DNA of 64,000 bases, from positions 1 through 64,000 of the forward strand of contig CAMWBY010000017.1 in assembly GCA_947172645.1 (NCBI GenBank), given 5' to 3'. The notes under the pieces are model-generated. The model was given only the letters and a program-made list of their open reading frames with translations. It made no database searches and was not told the origin of the DNA. How positions within the stretch are numbered: position 1 is the first letter of the stretch; the number at the start of each line of letters is the position of its first letter. Source of the DNA: an uncultured Lachnospiraceae bacterium. GTDB lineage: Bacteria > Bacillota > Clostridia > Lachnospirales > Lachnospiraceae. Of the stretch, positions 36,697 through 45,555 are shown piece by piece. The position numbers and the translations under genes are program-made.

Positions 36697-37009
36697 CTTT
36701 TACCTCGTTTCTCTTCAGCGCGTCCACGCGCGTTCTTACATTCTCGGCAAATTCCTCATCGGAATATTTCGGGTCCCTTGTCTTCATCCAGACGGCGCAC
36801 GGAACCTCGCCGCATTCTCCACAGTTTTTGAATCCCTTGCCATTCACCGTACAATCATAGATGGCGCAAACTTTCCCATCCGGCACATGGAAGACCTTGC
36901 CGTTACATGTGTTACAGCCTGTGCACAGATTGCCGAAACAGTAACACGCGCTGCAATCTGTCCCACATACGCTCAGGTCTCCCTGATGCTGATTTAAGAT
37001 ATTCTCCAT
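36683..37009 (-). CDS. DUF3795 cysteine-rich protein
   Basis: 108 residues with 10 or more Cys in the DUF3795 pattern: SVCGTDCSACYCFGNLCTGCNTC, CAIYDC, KNCGECGEVPCAVW. The motif suggests bound metal (zinc or Fe-S), but no function is known. Coupled to the NSS transporter by overlap. Ribosome site AAGGAATG just before the ATG is modest. Confidence 0.88.
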   Translation of the reverse strand: MENILNQHQGDLSVCGTDCSACYCFGNLCTGCNTCNGKVFHVPDGKVCAIYDCTVNGKGFKNCGECGEVPCAVWMKTRDPKYSDEEFAENVRTRVDALKRNEVKDDRK

Positions 37010-37058
37010 GACATTCCTTCTCCTTCGTAAGTATATTTTTTTATTATACCACTTTCTA

Positions 37059-38402
37059 CTATGATTGTGTTATATATTTTTCACGACACTCTCTCCGGTA
37101 AAAAAACACTGAAATGCCCATCCCAATCATCCATCCTATGGGCCACGAACACCATATTCCAATCGAAGAACCAGACCATGCCGAAAGCGCAAACGCCAGG
37201 ATAACGCGCAAAACAAGGTCCGTAAAAGTGGCAATCATAAACTGCCGCATCGCGCTGACACCCCGTAAAATCCCATCCGCCACCAGTTTAACGGATATCA
37301 CAAAATAAAAAGGCGACACAATCCACAGGAAATATCTGCCCGTCAACAGTGCAACAGAAGAGCTTTCTTCCATAAAAAGCAACAATAAATACTTGCCAAA
37401 GAAGACATATACCGCACAGAAAGGGATGCACAAACACCACACTAACTTCAACCCCGCACTAAATCCCGCCTTGATTCTCTCAAATTTATGCGCGCCAAGA
37501 TTCTGCGCCGCAAAATTGGAAATACCGTTCCCGATGGTCGTAAAAGAGGTAATCACCAGATTGTTCAGCTTGACCGCGGCGGAATATCCCGCGGCAACAC
37601 TGACGCCGAAACCGTTGATACAGCCTTGAATCATCATATTTCCCACAGATATAAAAGACTGCTGCAGAATGCTCGGAATGGCAATCACCGCTATTTTCCC
37701 AAGCAGGTTCCATGAAAAGACAGGAACGTTTCCTTCTGTCCGGATGCCTGCCAAACGTCTTAAAACCAATGCAACGGATAACATGCAGCTTACGCCCTGG
37801 CAAAGAAAAGTCGCCCACGCGACGCCTCCAATACCCATATCAAAATATTTCACGAAAACAATATCAAGCACGATATTGGCGCTTGACGACATGGCCAGGA
37901 AGATAAACGGCGTCTTGGAATCGCCCAACGCTGAGAAAATTCCTGTGGCAATATTGTAAAAAAGCAAAAAAGGCAATCCCCAAATATAGATATTCAAATA
38001 TAGAGAAGAGTCCCCCATTATCTCCGGCTGCGTCTTCATCAGCCGCAGCAGCGTATCGCATAACAACAATCCTGCCGACATCAAAACCGCGCAAAGCGCC
38101 CCGCTGGCAATCAAAGCCGTATAGACAGAGGTTTTCATAGTCTTATAGTCTTTCGCCCCAAACAGCTGCGACGTCATGACAGAGCATCCGATATTGCACC
38201 CAAACGCAAAAGCGATAAAAATAAGCGTAATATTATAGCTGTTCCCCACGGCAGCCAACGCATTTTCTCCGATAAACCTGCCCGCCACCAACGAATCGGC
38301 TATATTGTATAACTGTTGAAATACAATGCTGCCAAACATAGGCAGACAGAACATCCACAAAACTTTCTGAGGATTCCCCTGCGTCATATCCTTATTCATC
38401 AT
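37059..38402 (-). CDS. MATE family efflux transporter (second of three)
   Basis: 447 residues, 12 predicted helices, with the MATE pattern (MFGSIVFQQLYNIADSLVAGRFIGENALAAVGN, FALGDSKTPFIFLAMSSSANIVLDI). The DMT-like DinF/NorM subgroup cannot be told apart by eye. It is transcribed away from a LysR regulator 161 bp upstream, the classic arrangement for control of an exporter by its divergent regulator. Confidence 0.93.
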   Translation of the reverse strand: MMNKDMTQGNPQKVLWMFCLPMFGSIVFQQLYNIADSLVAGRFIGENALAAVGNSYNITLIFIAFAFGCNIGCSVMTSQLFGAKDYKTMKTSVYTALIASGALCAVLMSAGLLLCDTLLRLMKTQPEIMGDSSLYLNIYIWGLPFLLFYNIATGIFSALGDSKTPFIFLAMSSSANIVLDIVFVKYFDMGIGGVAWATFLCQGVSCMLSVALVLRRLAGIRTEGNVPVFSWNLLGKIAVIAIPSILQQSFISVGNMMIQGCINGFGVSVAAGYSAAVKLNNLVITSFTTIGNGISNFAAQNLGAHKFERIKAGFSAGLKLVWCLCIPFCAVYVFFGKYLLLLFMEESSSVALLTGRYFLWIVSPFYFVISVKLVADGILRGVSAMRQFMIATFTDLVLRVILAFALSAWSGSSIGIWCSWPIGWMIGMGISVFFYRRECREKYITQS

Positions 38403-38563
38403 TCTTTACTCCTTTTATTGCTTTTGTATGGACTGTTAAAAGTGACAGTCCTCTCTTTACATCTTACCAAGAATGCATTATACTACCCGCAAAGAAATAT
38501 GAAAAATATATATATGATATAATAAATATCTAATTTTTATATATAAGAAAGCACACAACGCAT

Positions 38564-39463
38564 ATGGATATCAACTTTGAATACTACAAAATATTTTACT
38601 ATGTAGCAAAATACAAGAACATCACAAAGGCTGCCGCCGCACTGGGAAATAACCAGCCAAATGTGACAAGGGTTATGAAATTACTGGAAGCACAACTAAA
38701 TTGTAAACTCTTTATCCGGGAGGCAAGAGGCATCAGCCTGACGGAAGCGGGGGAACTTCTTTTCTCCCATGTGGAAATCGCCTATAGCCACTTACTAAAT
38801 GCACAGGAGGAAATACGCGGGCAGAATACCCAAGGTTACGGCACCGTGGAAATCGGGGCAACCGAGACGGCGCTGCATCTTTTCCTGTTGGATGCGCTGC
38901 TTGGTTTCAAGAAGAAATACCCGGCAGTCAGAATCAAAATCCACAACCATACCGCGCCGGAAACCCTCAGGCTATTAACCGGCGGGAAACTGGATTTTGC
39001 CGTCGTTACGTCGCCCTTTGAAATTCCCAAAGCCGTACGCAGTGAAAAAATCTTAGATTTTAATGAAATATTGGTGGGCGGAATGCAATACCGAAATCTT
39101 CGCCATGCATCTTTGGAGTTAAAAGACTTGAAAGACTATCCCTGGGTCGGATTGGGAAGAGGAACGGCAACCTATGAGCTTTATAAAAATTTCTTCATAG
39201 GACATAAGATTGACTTGGAACCCGATATGGAAGTGGCTACCTCCGACCTTCTCCTGCCACTCATTGTAAATAATCTTGGTATCGGTTTCGTTCCCGAGAC
39301 GCTTGCCCTGCCGTTTCTTGCGGAAGAGAAACTGATACCGATACACATAAACTGCAAAATTCCCAAACGTTCCCTTCAGATGGTGTCCGACCAGGGACGC
39401 GGGAAAAGCCTTGCGGCGGATACACTGTATCAATATTTCAGGGAAAAAGCCGCCGGACAGTAA
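38564..39463 (+). CDS. LysR family transcriptional regulator
   Basis: 299 residues. N-terminal winged helix (YYVAKYKNITKAAAALGNNQPNVTRVMKLLEAQLNCKLFIREARGISLTEAG) and a periplasmic-binding-like effector domain (VEIGATETALHLFLLDALLGFKKKYP, FAVVTSPFE). Divergent to the MATE exporter, its likely target. The ribosome site is weak. The intergenic region is AT-rich with a TATAAT at 38517. Confidence 0.93.
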   Translation: MDINFEYYKIFYYVAKYKNITKAAAALGNNQPNVTRVMKLLEAQLNCKLFIREARGISLTEAGELLFSHVEIAYSHLLNAQEEIRGQNTQGYGTVEIGATETALHLFLLDALLGFKKKYPAVRIKIHNHTAPETLRLLTGGKLDFAVVTSPFEIPKAVRSEKILDFNEILVGGMQYRNLRHASLELKDLKDYPWVGLGRGTATYELYKNFFIGHKIDLEPDMEVATSDLLLPLIVNNLGIGFVPETLALPFLAEEKLIPIHINCKIPKRSLQMVSDQGRGKSLAADTLYQYFREKAAGQ

Positions 39464-39492
39464 ATTCATACATGCGCTTGTCCATCCGCGCT

Positions 39493-39525
39493 ATCCTTAT
39501 TTTGTTCCCATAATGCATTAAGGAT
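39493..39525. terminator. Short hairpin between LysR and the ANT(6)-like gene
   Basis: ATCCTTA (39493-39499) pairs with TAAGGAT (39519-39525), overlapping the stop codon of the minus-strand gene. It contains the shared repeat segment TTTTGTTCCCATAA also found at 30486. Confidence 0.4.
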
Positions 39526-40393
39526 ATATCTCCCTTGCGTCCTTAGGCAGACTATGCACATGCTCCAAAAATCCCCTGGCGGCTTCCGCCTCTTCTGCAT
39601 CATAGATATAGCCCAATTTCTCCGCCACAAACTTCGCCGTGGAATCAAACAGGCCGCACATGGAAAAAACTGCCCGCCAGCCGTCCTGCGCGCTCCCTCC
39701 AAAATAAGTATCCAGATAGCAATGATATTCTTCGTCACTAATCCACCTGTATAAGTACTTGCCAGACTTTCCCACACTCACGCCAAAATCCGTATTGATA
39801 CCGGCCTTCCAGGAAAGCATCTTCTCAAGCTGCTTGCGCACGACAAAATTCGCCATATCCTGTACATAAGGCATCTCCCCACGCCACAGACCCTTGGCAA
39901 GATTATTGCTGCACCACCAAAACTCATTGGCACATGCCAGAAACTGCTCCCGGGTAGGTTTCCTCACATGGCGGTCTGCATCCGTGGACTCCGGTATTTT
40001 GGGCAGAATCCGTTCCTTATCCAGTAAAATCCGGCATAGCTTATCATCCCCTATATGCTCTTTGGCATGTAAAACCGATTCTACGTGTAAGTCCACCCGG
40101 TTGCCATCAGTAAACTGCATCAGCCAACCATAGAAATTCTCTCTGTCGCAAGAAGCATCCGGTCCCTCATCCGGATACTGCATATACAGGATATCGCCGA
40201 ACCTGCGAATCCACTCCTTGTCCTCGATAAAAGGCTTCGTCTCCGTCACCACGAACACAATGTCATAATCCTGGAAAATATCCTTCGGCGCATTCGCATT
40301 GGTTCTTGAACCATTCATATAGATAGCTAAAATCCGGCTGTCCGCATTTGCAATATCCAAAAACAACTGATACATAACTGTTTCGCTACGCAT
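39518..40393 (-). CDS. Aminoglycoside 6-adenylyltransferase-like protein (ANT(6)/AadE family)
   Basis: 291 residues. The nucleotidyltransferase signature is complete: YMNGSRTNANAPKDIFQDYDIVF (GSR then DxD), followed by ILYMQYPDE, VDLHVES and HVRKPTREQFLACANEFWW, as in AadE. Enzymes of this family adenylate streptomycin; whether this divergent chromosomal member gives resistance is unknown. No mobile element flanks it, so it looks intrinsic. Confidence 0.88.
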   Translation of the reverse strand: MRSETVMYQLFLDIANADSRILAIYMNGSRTNANAPKDIFQDYDIVFVVTETKPFIEDKEWIRRFGDILYMQYPDEGPDASCDRENFYGWLMQFTDGNRVDLHVESVLHAKEHIGDDKLCRILLDKERILPKIPESTDADRHVRKPTREQFLACANEFWWCSNNLAKGLWRGEMPYVQDMANFVVRKQLEKMLSWKAGINTDFGVSVGKSGKYLYRWISDEEYHCYLDTYFGGSAQDGWRAVFSMCGLFDSTAKFVAEKLGYIYDAEEAEAARGFLEHVHSLPKDAREIYP

Positions 40394-40513
40394 AGATACC
40401 CCTTTCCTATATACACCTTCCTTCTTATCTTAAACCCTGCCATAAATTATTACAATTCTCTATATGATAATTTTTTACTGACTGTTCCATACAGGGCTTT
40501 TCCGGCCTTCTTC

Positions 40514-41719
40514 TTACCTGCTTTTCACAAATCCGCCCTTGACCGCCAACAGGGCGGTAATGCCCACTGCCACATACACTATCACTGCCATCACCGTATA
40601 AGGAATCACCAAATCCCCTATCGTGTAACTGACAAATGATTGTAACATCTCTCTGAAGTCCGCCACCCGCACGGGGAACAGATAATTTATATGATTCCAC
40701 AGTCCGCTTTCCTTACTCATCGGGAAAAAAGCGGGCGCGATAATCATTGCCACCCCGATGACAAGCGACGCAAGCGAAGAGCGAAGCCTGGCGGAACAAC
40801 ACAGTACCACCAGTGCAATCGCAGTTCCAAGCAGCAATATGATTCCAAAGGAGCCGATGCACATCTGCCCAATGGTCATATTGTAAGGTATCACAGAATT
40901 GTACAACTGAACCGGCAAATCTGCCCCCGGAAATCCCAGAAGCAAACCGGACACGCTAACAGCCGTCAGAAGGCCAGCAGAAAGATACCCCAGTGTAAAC
41001 AGCACTATAACCGCAATCTTTGACCAGACCAGTCGGTCCTTCCCATGCTTTGTGGTCAGCAACAAAAACGCCGCCCCTGACTCATATTCCGTCGAAAAAA
41101 CGGAGCTGGCGCATATCACAATGACAAACCATAAATAAAATCCGATTGCGACAATATCTTTTACAACGTTCATCTCTGCCCTGCTTCCCCACCGGAACGG
41201 AACCGGAATCTTTTCCGCTTTCTGAATCCAGTATTCCTTCTCGGCCTCCTTATAATTGCCGTAAGAAAAATCCATATTCAAGTAATCCCTGATTTTCTCT
41301 ATGCGACGTCCATAGAAATCCGCACCGCCTGCCAGTTCAATGTCCATTAATACATTTCCGTCAATCCTGTCGGAGCGCATGTCGGAATAATTTTTTACCA
41401 CCATATAGTAAATATCCCCCAACGGCCGGATAATCTCCAGGTACGCGTCATCGCTTTCCATGTCCATCCCACGCTCCTGTACCGTTCCGATTAGTTCCGT
41501 GACATACTCTTCCGTAATCATATCCGTCTGCCTGGCCGCATTCTCCTGCTCTAAGCGGAATGCTTCAGTCCCGCATATATAGCTGTCAGTATTTTTATCG
41601 TAAAAGTTTTCCTGTGAAATATAATTAAAGGTGCATACCCCAATGAGCAAATACCCGATTAACATAGCGGACACATTCAGCCTGCTTTGAAACAGCTTCT
41701 TCCATTCATAACGTACCAT
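40514..41719 (-). CDS. ABC-2 type transporter permease
   Basis: 401 residues from the ATG at 41719, one nt after the ATPase stop; the track start lies inside the ATPase gene. A first membrane helix (about 18-36) is followed by a long extracellular part (40-185) and five more helices. Small-molecule or peptide exporters have this layout. Last gene of the ECF sigma operon. The large outside domain is unusual for a simple drug exporter. Confidence 0.85.
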   Translation of the reverse strand: MVRYEWKKLFQSRLNVSAMLIGYLLIGVCTFNYISQENFYDKNTDSYICGTEAFRLEQENAARQTDMITEEYVTELIGTVQERGMDMESDDAYLEIIRPLGDIYYMVVKNYSDMRSDRIDGNVLMDIELAGGADFYGRRIEKIRDYLNMDFSYGNYKEAEKEYWIQKAEKIPVPFRWGSRAEMNVVKDIVAIGFYLWFVIVICASSVFSTEYESGAAFLLLTTKHGKDRLVWSKIAVIVLFTLGYLSAGLLTAVSVSGLLLGFPGADLPVQLYNSVIPYNMTIGQMCIGSFGIILLLGTAIALVVLCCSARLRSSLASLVIGVAMIIAPAFFPMSKESGLWNHINYLFPVRVADFREMLQSFVSYTIGDLVIPYTVMAVIVYVAVGITALLAVKGGFVKSR

Positions 41720-41720
41720 A

Positions 41721-42470
41721 TTAATCTTCCCCCTCGTCAAAATATAACAGATAAAGTTTTTCCAGATTAAAGCTTTCCGCCTCCCCGCCGCCGGACACTT
41801 TCAGATAATGTTCTTTTAAATCCTCCAATGTGCCCTGGGCAATAAATTGTCCATGCTTCATCAGGAAAATCCAATCCGCAATCTCCTCCACGTCCGACAC
41901 GATGTGGGTGGAAAGAAGGACTATTCGGTCTTTTCCAAGTTCCGCTATCATGTTTCGGAAACGCACCCTCTCTTTCGGGTCAAGCCCCGCCGTAGGTTCA
42001 TCCAACACAAGGATTTTCGGGTCGTTCAAAAGTGCCTGGGCAATACCCAGACGCTGCCGCATCCCGCCGGAAAAGGTTTTAATCTTATGGCGCATCTCAT
42101 CCGCCAAACCTACTTCCTGTAAGAGCTGCCTGCTGCGCTTCTTGGCAAAGCCCCGCTCCAAACCTTTTAACGAAGCGATATACAGCATAAACTCCAGGGC
42201 GGTGAAATTAGGATAGTAGCCGAAATCCTGGGGCAGATAACCCAACAAATCCCTGTACTGCGCCCCCATCTTCCCAATCTCCTCCCCGCCAAGCCGAATC
42301 TCTCCGCTTGTAATCTCCGCAATACCGCACACCATACGCATCAGTGTCGTCTTCCCGGCGCCGTTCGCGCCAAGCAGGCCATAGACGCCCTCCCCTAGCC
42401 TGGCGCTCAGACGGTCCACTGCAATCTTGTTTTTATACTGTTTTGTCACTCGGTCTAATATCAATTCCAT
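41721..42470 (-). CDS. ABC transporter ATP-binding protein
   Basis: 249 residues from ATG 42470 (GGAG at the right distance). Walker A GANGAGKTT, Q-loop YLPQDFG, signature FSGGMRQRLGIAQALL, Walker B ILVLDEPTAGLD and H-loop STHIV. ABC-2 export subfamily. It overlaps the upstream membrane-protein gene by 10 nt and is followed immediately by the permease. Confidence 0.96.
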   Translation of the reverse strand: MELILDRVTKQYKNKIAVDRLSARLGEGVYGLLGANGAGKTTLMRMVCGIAEITSGEIRLGGEEIGKMGAQYRDLLGYLPQDFGYYPNFTALEFMLYIASLKGLERGFAKKRSRQLLQEVGLADEMRHKIKTFSGGMRQRLGIAQALLNDPKILVLDEPTAGLDPKERVRFRNMIAELGKDRIVLLSTHIVSDVEEIADWIFLMKHGQFIAQGTLEDLKEHYLKVSGGGEAESFNLEKLYLLYFDEGED

Positions 42471-43303
42471 TCTAATCTCCATTTCTGAGCAATCTGTTCA
42501 AAACTGGACAGTTTCTTATGCAGGCATACAAACTGCCACGTCCCAAACATCGCCCCCACTACACATACCAGGCACCATATTCTGAAACAGGAAGGCTGAT
42601 ACCATCCGAAATATTCCCTGCTGCCGACTACCGCCAGGATAACCATAAGCACATAGACGCCCACGGCGGCGCTACGCAGCGACTCTCCCTGGAAATACTG
42701 CATCAGCTTCATAAGAATGCCTGTCATCAAAATCATAGGCGTAAACCCATATACGAGAAGATGCAAAGCGCCGAAAGCTTCCTTCTCGGGCAGACAGACG
42801 GTACACACTGCCAAGACAACCGAATGCGCCATGCACAAAATCGCCATCCGGCTTATCACCACGCTGCGCAAAGAATATTTGGTGGCATACTCAATCTCCA
42901 ACATGCTTTTCAGGTACACTTTTGTAACCTCCTCCGCCGTAAGAAGGACAAGCAGCGGTGCAAGCAGCGATATAGCCAACAGAGCGCCGCCTCCCTCACC
43001 ACCACCGATAAACTGTGGTATCTGCGCCTGCATCACCCAAAAGAACGCTACACTCCACAACGCCTGCCATACAAGGCAATATCTTCCCACATAGCCAATC
43101 TGCTCCAGAAAAAACTGATACAGTGTCCCTCTTGTATGCTCTGCGCCCCTTCCCTGTAAGAAAACCGTTTCATCTCCATGCCCCGTTCCCAGACCTGCCG
43201 CCTGCATAAGTTCCTGAATCCTGATTTCCTGATTCTCCGAAACGACTTTCCTGCTTGCCCGTGCGTACCGCCGCAGCCTCTTTCTAATGTTTCCTTGTCC
43301 CAT
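42461..43303 (-). CDS. Membrane protein of a sigma-factor/ABC operon, unknown
   Basis: 280 residues. A basic cytoplasmic N terminus (about 1-75, RKRLRRYARASRKVVSENQEIRIQELMQAAGLG) precedes about six membrane helices (from QALWSVAFFWVMQ onward). I do not recognise the family. Its place between an ECF sigma factor and an ABC exporter, with overlapping ends on both sides, fits an anti-sigma factor or an additional transporter subunit; both are inference. Confidence 0.75.
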   Translation of the reverse strand: MGQGNIRKRLRRYARASRKVVSENQEIRIQELMQAAGLGTGHGDETVFLQGRGAEHTRGTLYQFFLEQIGYVGRYCLVWQALWSVAFFWVMQAQIPQFIGGGEGGGALLAISLLAPLLVLLTAEEVTKVYLKSMLEIEYATKYSLRSVVISRMAILCMAHSVVLAVCTVCLPEKEAFGALHLLVYGFTPMILMTGILMKLMQYFQGESLRSAAVGVYVLMVILAVVGSREYFGWYQPSCFRIWCLVCVVGAMFGTWQFVCLHKKLSSFEQIAQKWRLEWN

Positions 43304-43754
43304 GTCCGCCTCCTTCCATTGCAGATAACAGCTCCAGACCCCTTTTTACCCTGTATTTAACGAGTGAGGGACTGACATCCAAAATAGCCGCTATGTCCGT
43401 ATATCTCAGATTCTGGAAATACCGCAGCACGACCGCCTCCCTGTATTCTTCCGGCAGTCCCAGAACCATCTGCCTTACAATGACTGCCTCCTCCATACAT
43501 TCTCCTGTGCCCTGTTCAGGGATTTCACCCATAATAAGCGGCGTATGCTTCTTGTAATAATCCCTGCACTTGTTTTTTGCAATCGTATAGAGAAGATTTC
43601 TCACCTTATCCCCTATACGACACTGTCCATAGCGCTCGATAAAACTAAGGAACGTATCCTGGCACAAATCTTCCGCCACGGCCCGGCTCTCCACATGGTG
43701 GTAACAATAACGGAAGATTTCATCATAATACTTCCTTATTGCCCTCTCAACCAT
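43284..43754 (-). CDS. ECF sigma factor
   Basis: 156 residues from the ATG after GGGAGGTGATTGC; the track start 17 codons upstream lacks a site. Region 2 (IFRYCYHHVESRAVAEDLCQDTFLSFIERY) and region 4 (LPEEYREAVVLRYFQNLRYTDIAAILDVSPSLVKYRVKRGLELL) are complete. First gene of a four-gene operon with 20-nt overlap into the membrane protein. It probably controls its own operon. Confidence 0.94.
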   Translation of the reverse strand: MVERAIRKYYDEIFRYCYHHVESRAVAEDLCQDTFLSFIERYGQCRIGDKVRNLLYTIAKNKCRDYYKKHTPLIMGEIPEQGTGECMEEAVIVRQMVLGLPEEYREAVVLRYFQNLRYTDIAAILDVSPSLVKYRVKRGLELLSAMEGGGHGTRKH

Positions 43755-43822
43755 GCAATCACCTCCCTCTGCCTTATACAACGATTGACAGGCATAAAAA
43801 GTCAAAACAAAAAAGTGTGCGC

Positions 43823-43888
43823 AAAAAATACTCCCTCTTAAGCTTCGACAAGCGTTGTCAACTACTTGTCCGCCTAAAAAGGAGTATC
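43823..43888 (-). terminator. Terminator of the Uma2-family gene
   Basis: Minus strand ATACTCC pairs with GGAGTAT, an inner GACAAG pairs with CTTGTC, and six T follow. It lies right after the Uma2-family stop. Confidence 0.7.
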
Positions 43889-43904
43889 ACAGGCTATGTA
43901 TCCA

Positions 43905-44483
43905 CTATTCAAATTCTCCGAAATCCAGATACAGGTCTTCATAAATCCCTGCCTTAATCCTCTCGGAAAAAGTATGCAGCACAGGGCCTTCCTTATGTTC
44001 CAAATCATACACCGTAACGCTTCTCTGTATCGGGTCAACAATCCAGTATTCCCGCACGCCCGCTGCCTCGTACAAAGAAAGCTTCCTCACATAATCCATA
44101 TACTTACTGGAAGGCGAAACAATCTCCACTGCCCAGTCCGGCGCGCCGTGACAGCCCTTCTCATCAAGCTTATCCCTGTCGCAGATGACTGTAATATCCG
44201 GTTCCACATAATTGCGCTCATCATTGCGTATGTACACGGCAAAAGGCGCCGGGAGCACTTTGCATGGCCCCTTACGCTCCATCAGGTATATCCCAATTCT
44301 CACATTAAGCCAACTAAGCATATCCTGATGCGTCAATGTGGGACAGTCCATAACGAACATCTCCCCGTCAATCAGCTCAGCCCTCTCCCCTGTCGGAAGC
44401 GCCTCAATGTCTGCAACCGTATAAATCTTCTTTCCATCATCTCCCATAAATATCCTCTCTCCTTTTAACACTGCATTTCCCAT
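43905..44483 (-). CDS. Uma2 family (DUF820) restriction-endonuclease-fold protein
   Basis: 192 residues from the ATG after AAAGGAGG; the track start is 37 codons early. DUF820 core: AELIDGEMFVMDCPTLTHQD, the PD-(D/E)xK-like NYVEPDITVICDRDK and PDWAVEIVSPSSKYMDYVRKLSLYEAAGVREYWIVDP. The family is abundant in cyanobacteria and Firmicutes; its biological role is unclear. Single gene. Confidence 0.9.
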   Translation of the reverse strand: MGNAVLKGERIFMGDDGKKIYTVADIEALPTGERAELIDGEMFVMDCPTLTHQDMLSWLNVRIGIYLMERKGPCKVLPAPFAVYIRNDERNYVEPDITVICDRDKLDEKGCHGAPDWAVEIVSPSSKYMDYVRKLSLYEAAGVREYWIVDPIQRSVTVYDLEHKEGPVLHTFSERIKAGIYEDLYLDFGEFE

Positions 44484-44697
44484 AAAAGTCCTCCTTTCGC
44501 GGCCGGAACCTTTATGGATGTCCCCTGCCGCCATGAAATTGTAATTGTGAGTAAAGCGGCAGAAATTGCCCGAATGTGCGAACGCACGGTTCATTGATTA
44601 CTCCTGTTGAAATTATCATACATCTCAGTCAGCGTTATGTCAAGTATTTTCTGTTATAACGATTAAAATAATGTAAGTCCAATCTGCTATAAAAAAC

Positions 44698-44742
44698 ATA
44701 CCCATACGATGCCCCGGAATTTCCGTGGCGTCATATGGGTAT
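44698..44742 (-). terminator. Terminator of the acetyltransferase gene
   Basis: Minus strand ATACCCATATGACGCC pairs with GGCATCGTATGGGTAT (two mismatches) and is followed by GTTTTTT. Confidence 0.8.
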
Positions 44743-44765
44743 CCCTGCAAGGCGGAAAAGGAAAT

Positions 44766-45407
44766 TTAAAATTCCATCCGTGCAACAATATCATTCCAGG
44801 CCTCTTCGTCAATCTCTTCATCCCGGAACAGTTTCTTTTTATCATCGTCGGTAATCTTACGGATAACTTTACAAGGATTCCCGGCCGCGATGCTCCAATC
44901 CGGTATATCCTTCGTCACCACGCTGCCTGCGCCAATCACAACATTGTCACCGATATGTACGCCAGGACAGACAACCGTGTTGCCGCCAAGCCAGACATTG
45001 TCGCCGATGGTTACTTCCTTACCATACTCATAGGCTGAATTACGGCTGACCGGATGTACCGGGTGTCCTGCCGTATAAATCGCCACATTCGGCGCCATCT
45101 GGCAGTTGTCCCCAATCTTAATCTTCGCCACATCTAACAGCGTACAGTTATAGTTGGCGAAAAAGTTCTTCCCCACTTCAATGTGCTTGCCGTAGTCGCA
45201 GTAGAACGGCGGATTAATGAATGCGCCGTCGGACTTGCCCAAAAGCTCCTTGACAACTTTGCCAATACCGTCAAAATCTGTCCGGTCCATAAAATTTAAT
45301 CTCTGCAATATTTCCCTGCATACCAACTGTTCCTGAAATATGCTGTCGTCTGAGATATAAGCCATCTGTGCGTCCCGTCTTTCTTTGTGTGTCATCTTTT
45401 TTACCAT
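44766..45407 (-). CDS. Maltose/galactoside O-acetyltransferase family protein
   Basis: 213 residues. N-terminal Mac domain (ERRDAQMAYISDDSIFQEQL) and left-handed beta-helix hexapeptide repeats with catalytic His in AIYTAGHPVHPVSRN, then DNVWLGGNTVVCPGVHIGDNVVIGAGSVVTKDIPDWSIAAGNP. Uses acetyl-CoA to acetylate sugars; the exact acceptor is unknown. The start may be four codons later (MTHKER). Confidence 0.93.
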   Translation of the reverse strand: MVKKMTHKERRDAQMAYISDDSIFQEQLVCREILQRLNFMDRTDFDGIGKVVKELLGKSDGAFINPPFYCDYGKHIEVGKNFFANYNCTLLDVAKIKIGDNCQMAPNVAIYTAGHPVHPVSRNSAYEYGKEVTIGDNVWLGGNTVVCPGVHIGDNVVIGAGSVVTKDIPDWSIAAGNPCKVIRKITDDDKKKLFRDEEIDEEAWNDIVARMEF

Positions 45408-45449
45408 GCCTTTCTTTTTATTTTTACTATACTTGTATCATAGGCTAAG

Positions 45450-45469
45450 AGAACATGCGGGCATGTTCT
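45450..45469. promoter_or_regulatory. Palindrome upstream of the acetyltransferase gene
   Basis: AGAACATGC-GG-GCATGTTCT, a perfect 9-bp inverted repeat. It could be an operator for the acetyltransferase gene 40 nt away or a weak terminator for the MATE gene that ends at 45556. Confidence 0.4.
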
Positions 45470-45555
45470 TTTGCCTCTCAAACCAATGTTGAAAAATTAT
45501 CTTTCAGCCTTATATCCGAATGCCGCACTTCCTTCTGCTGTGGAATGATTGCGTG

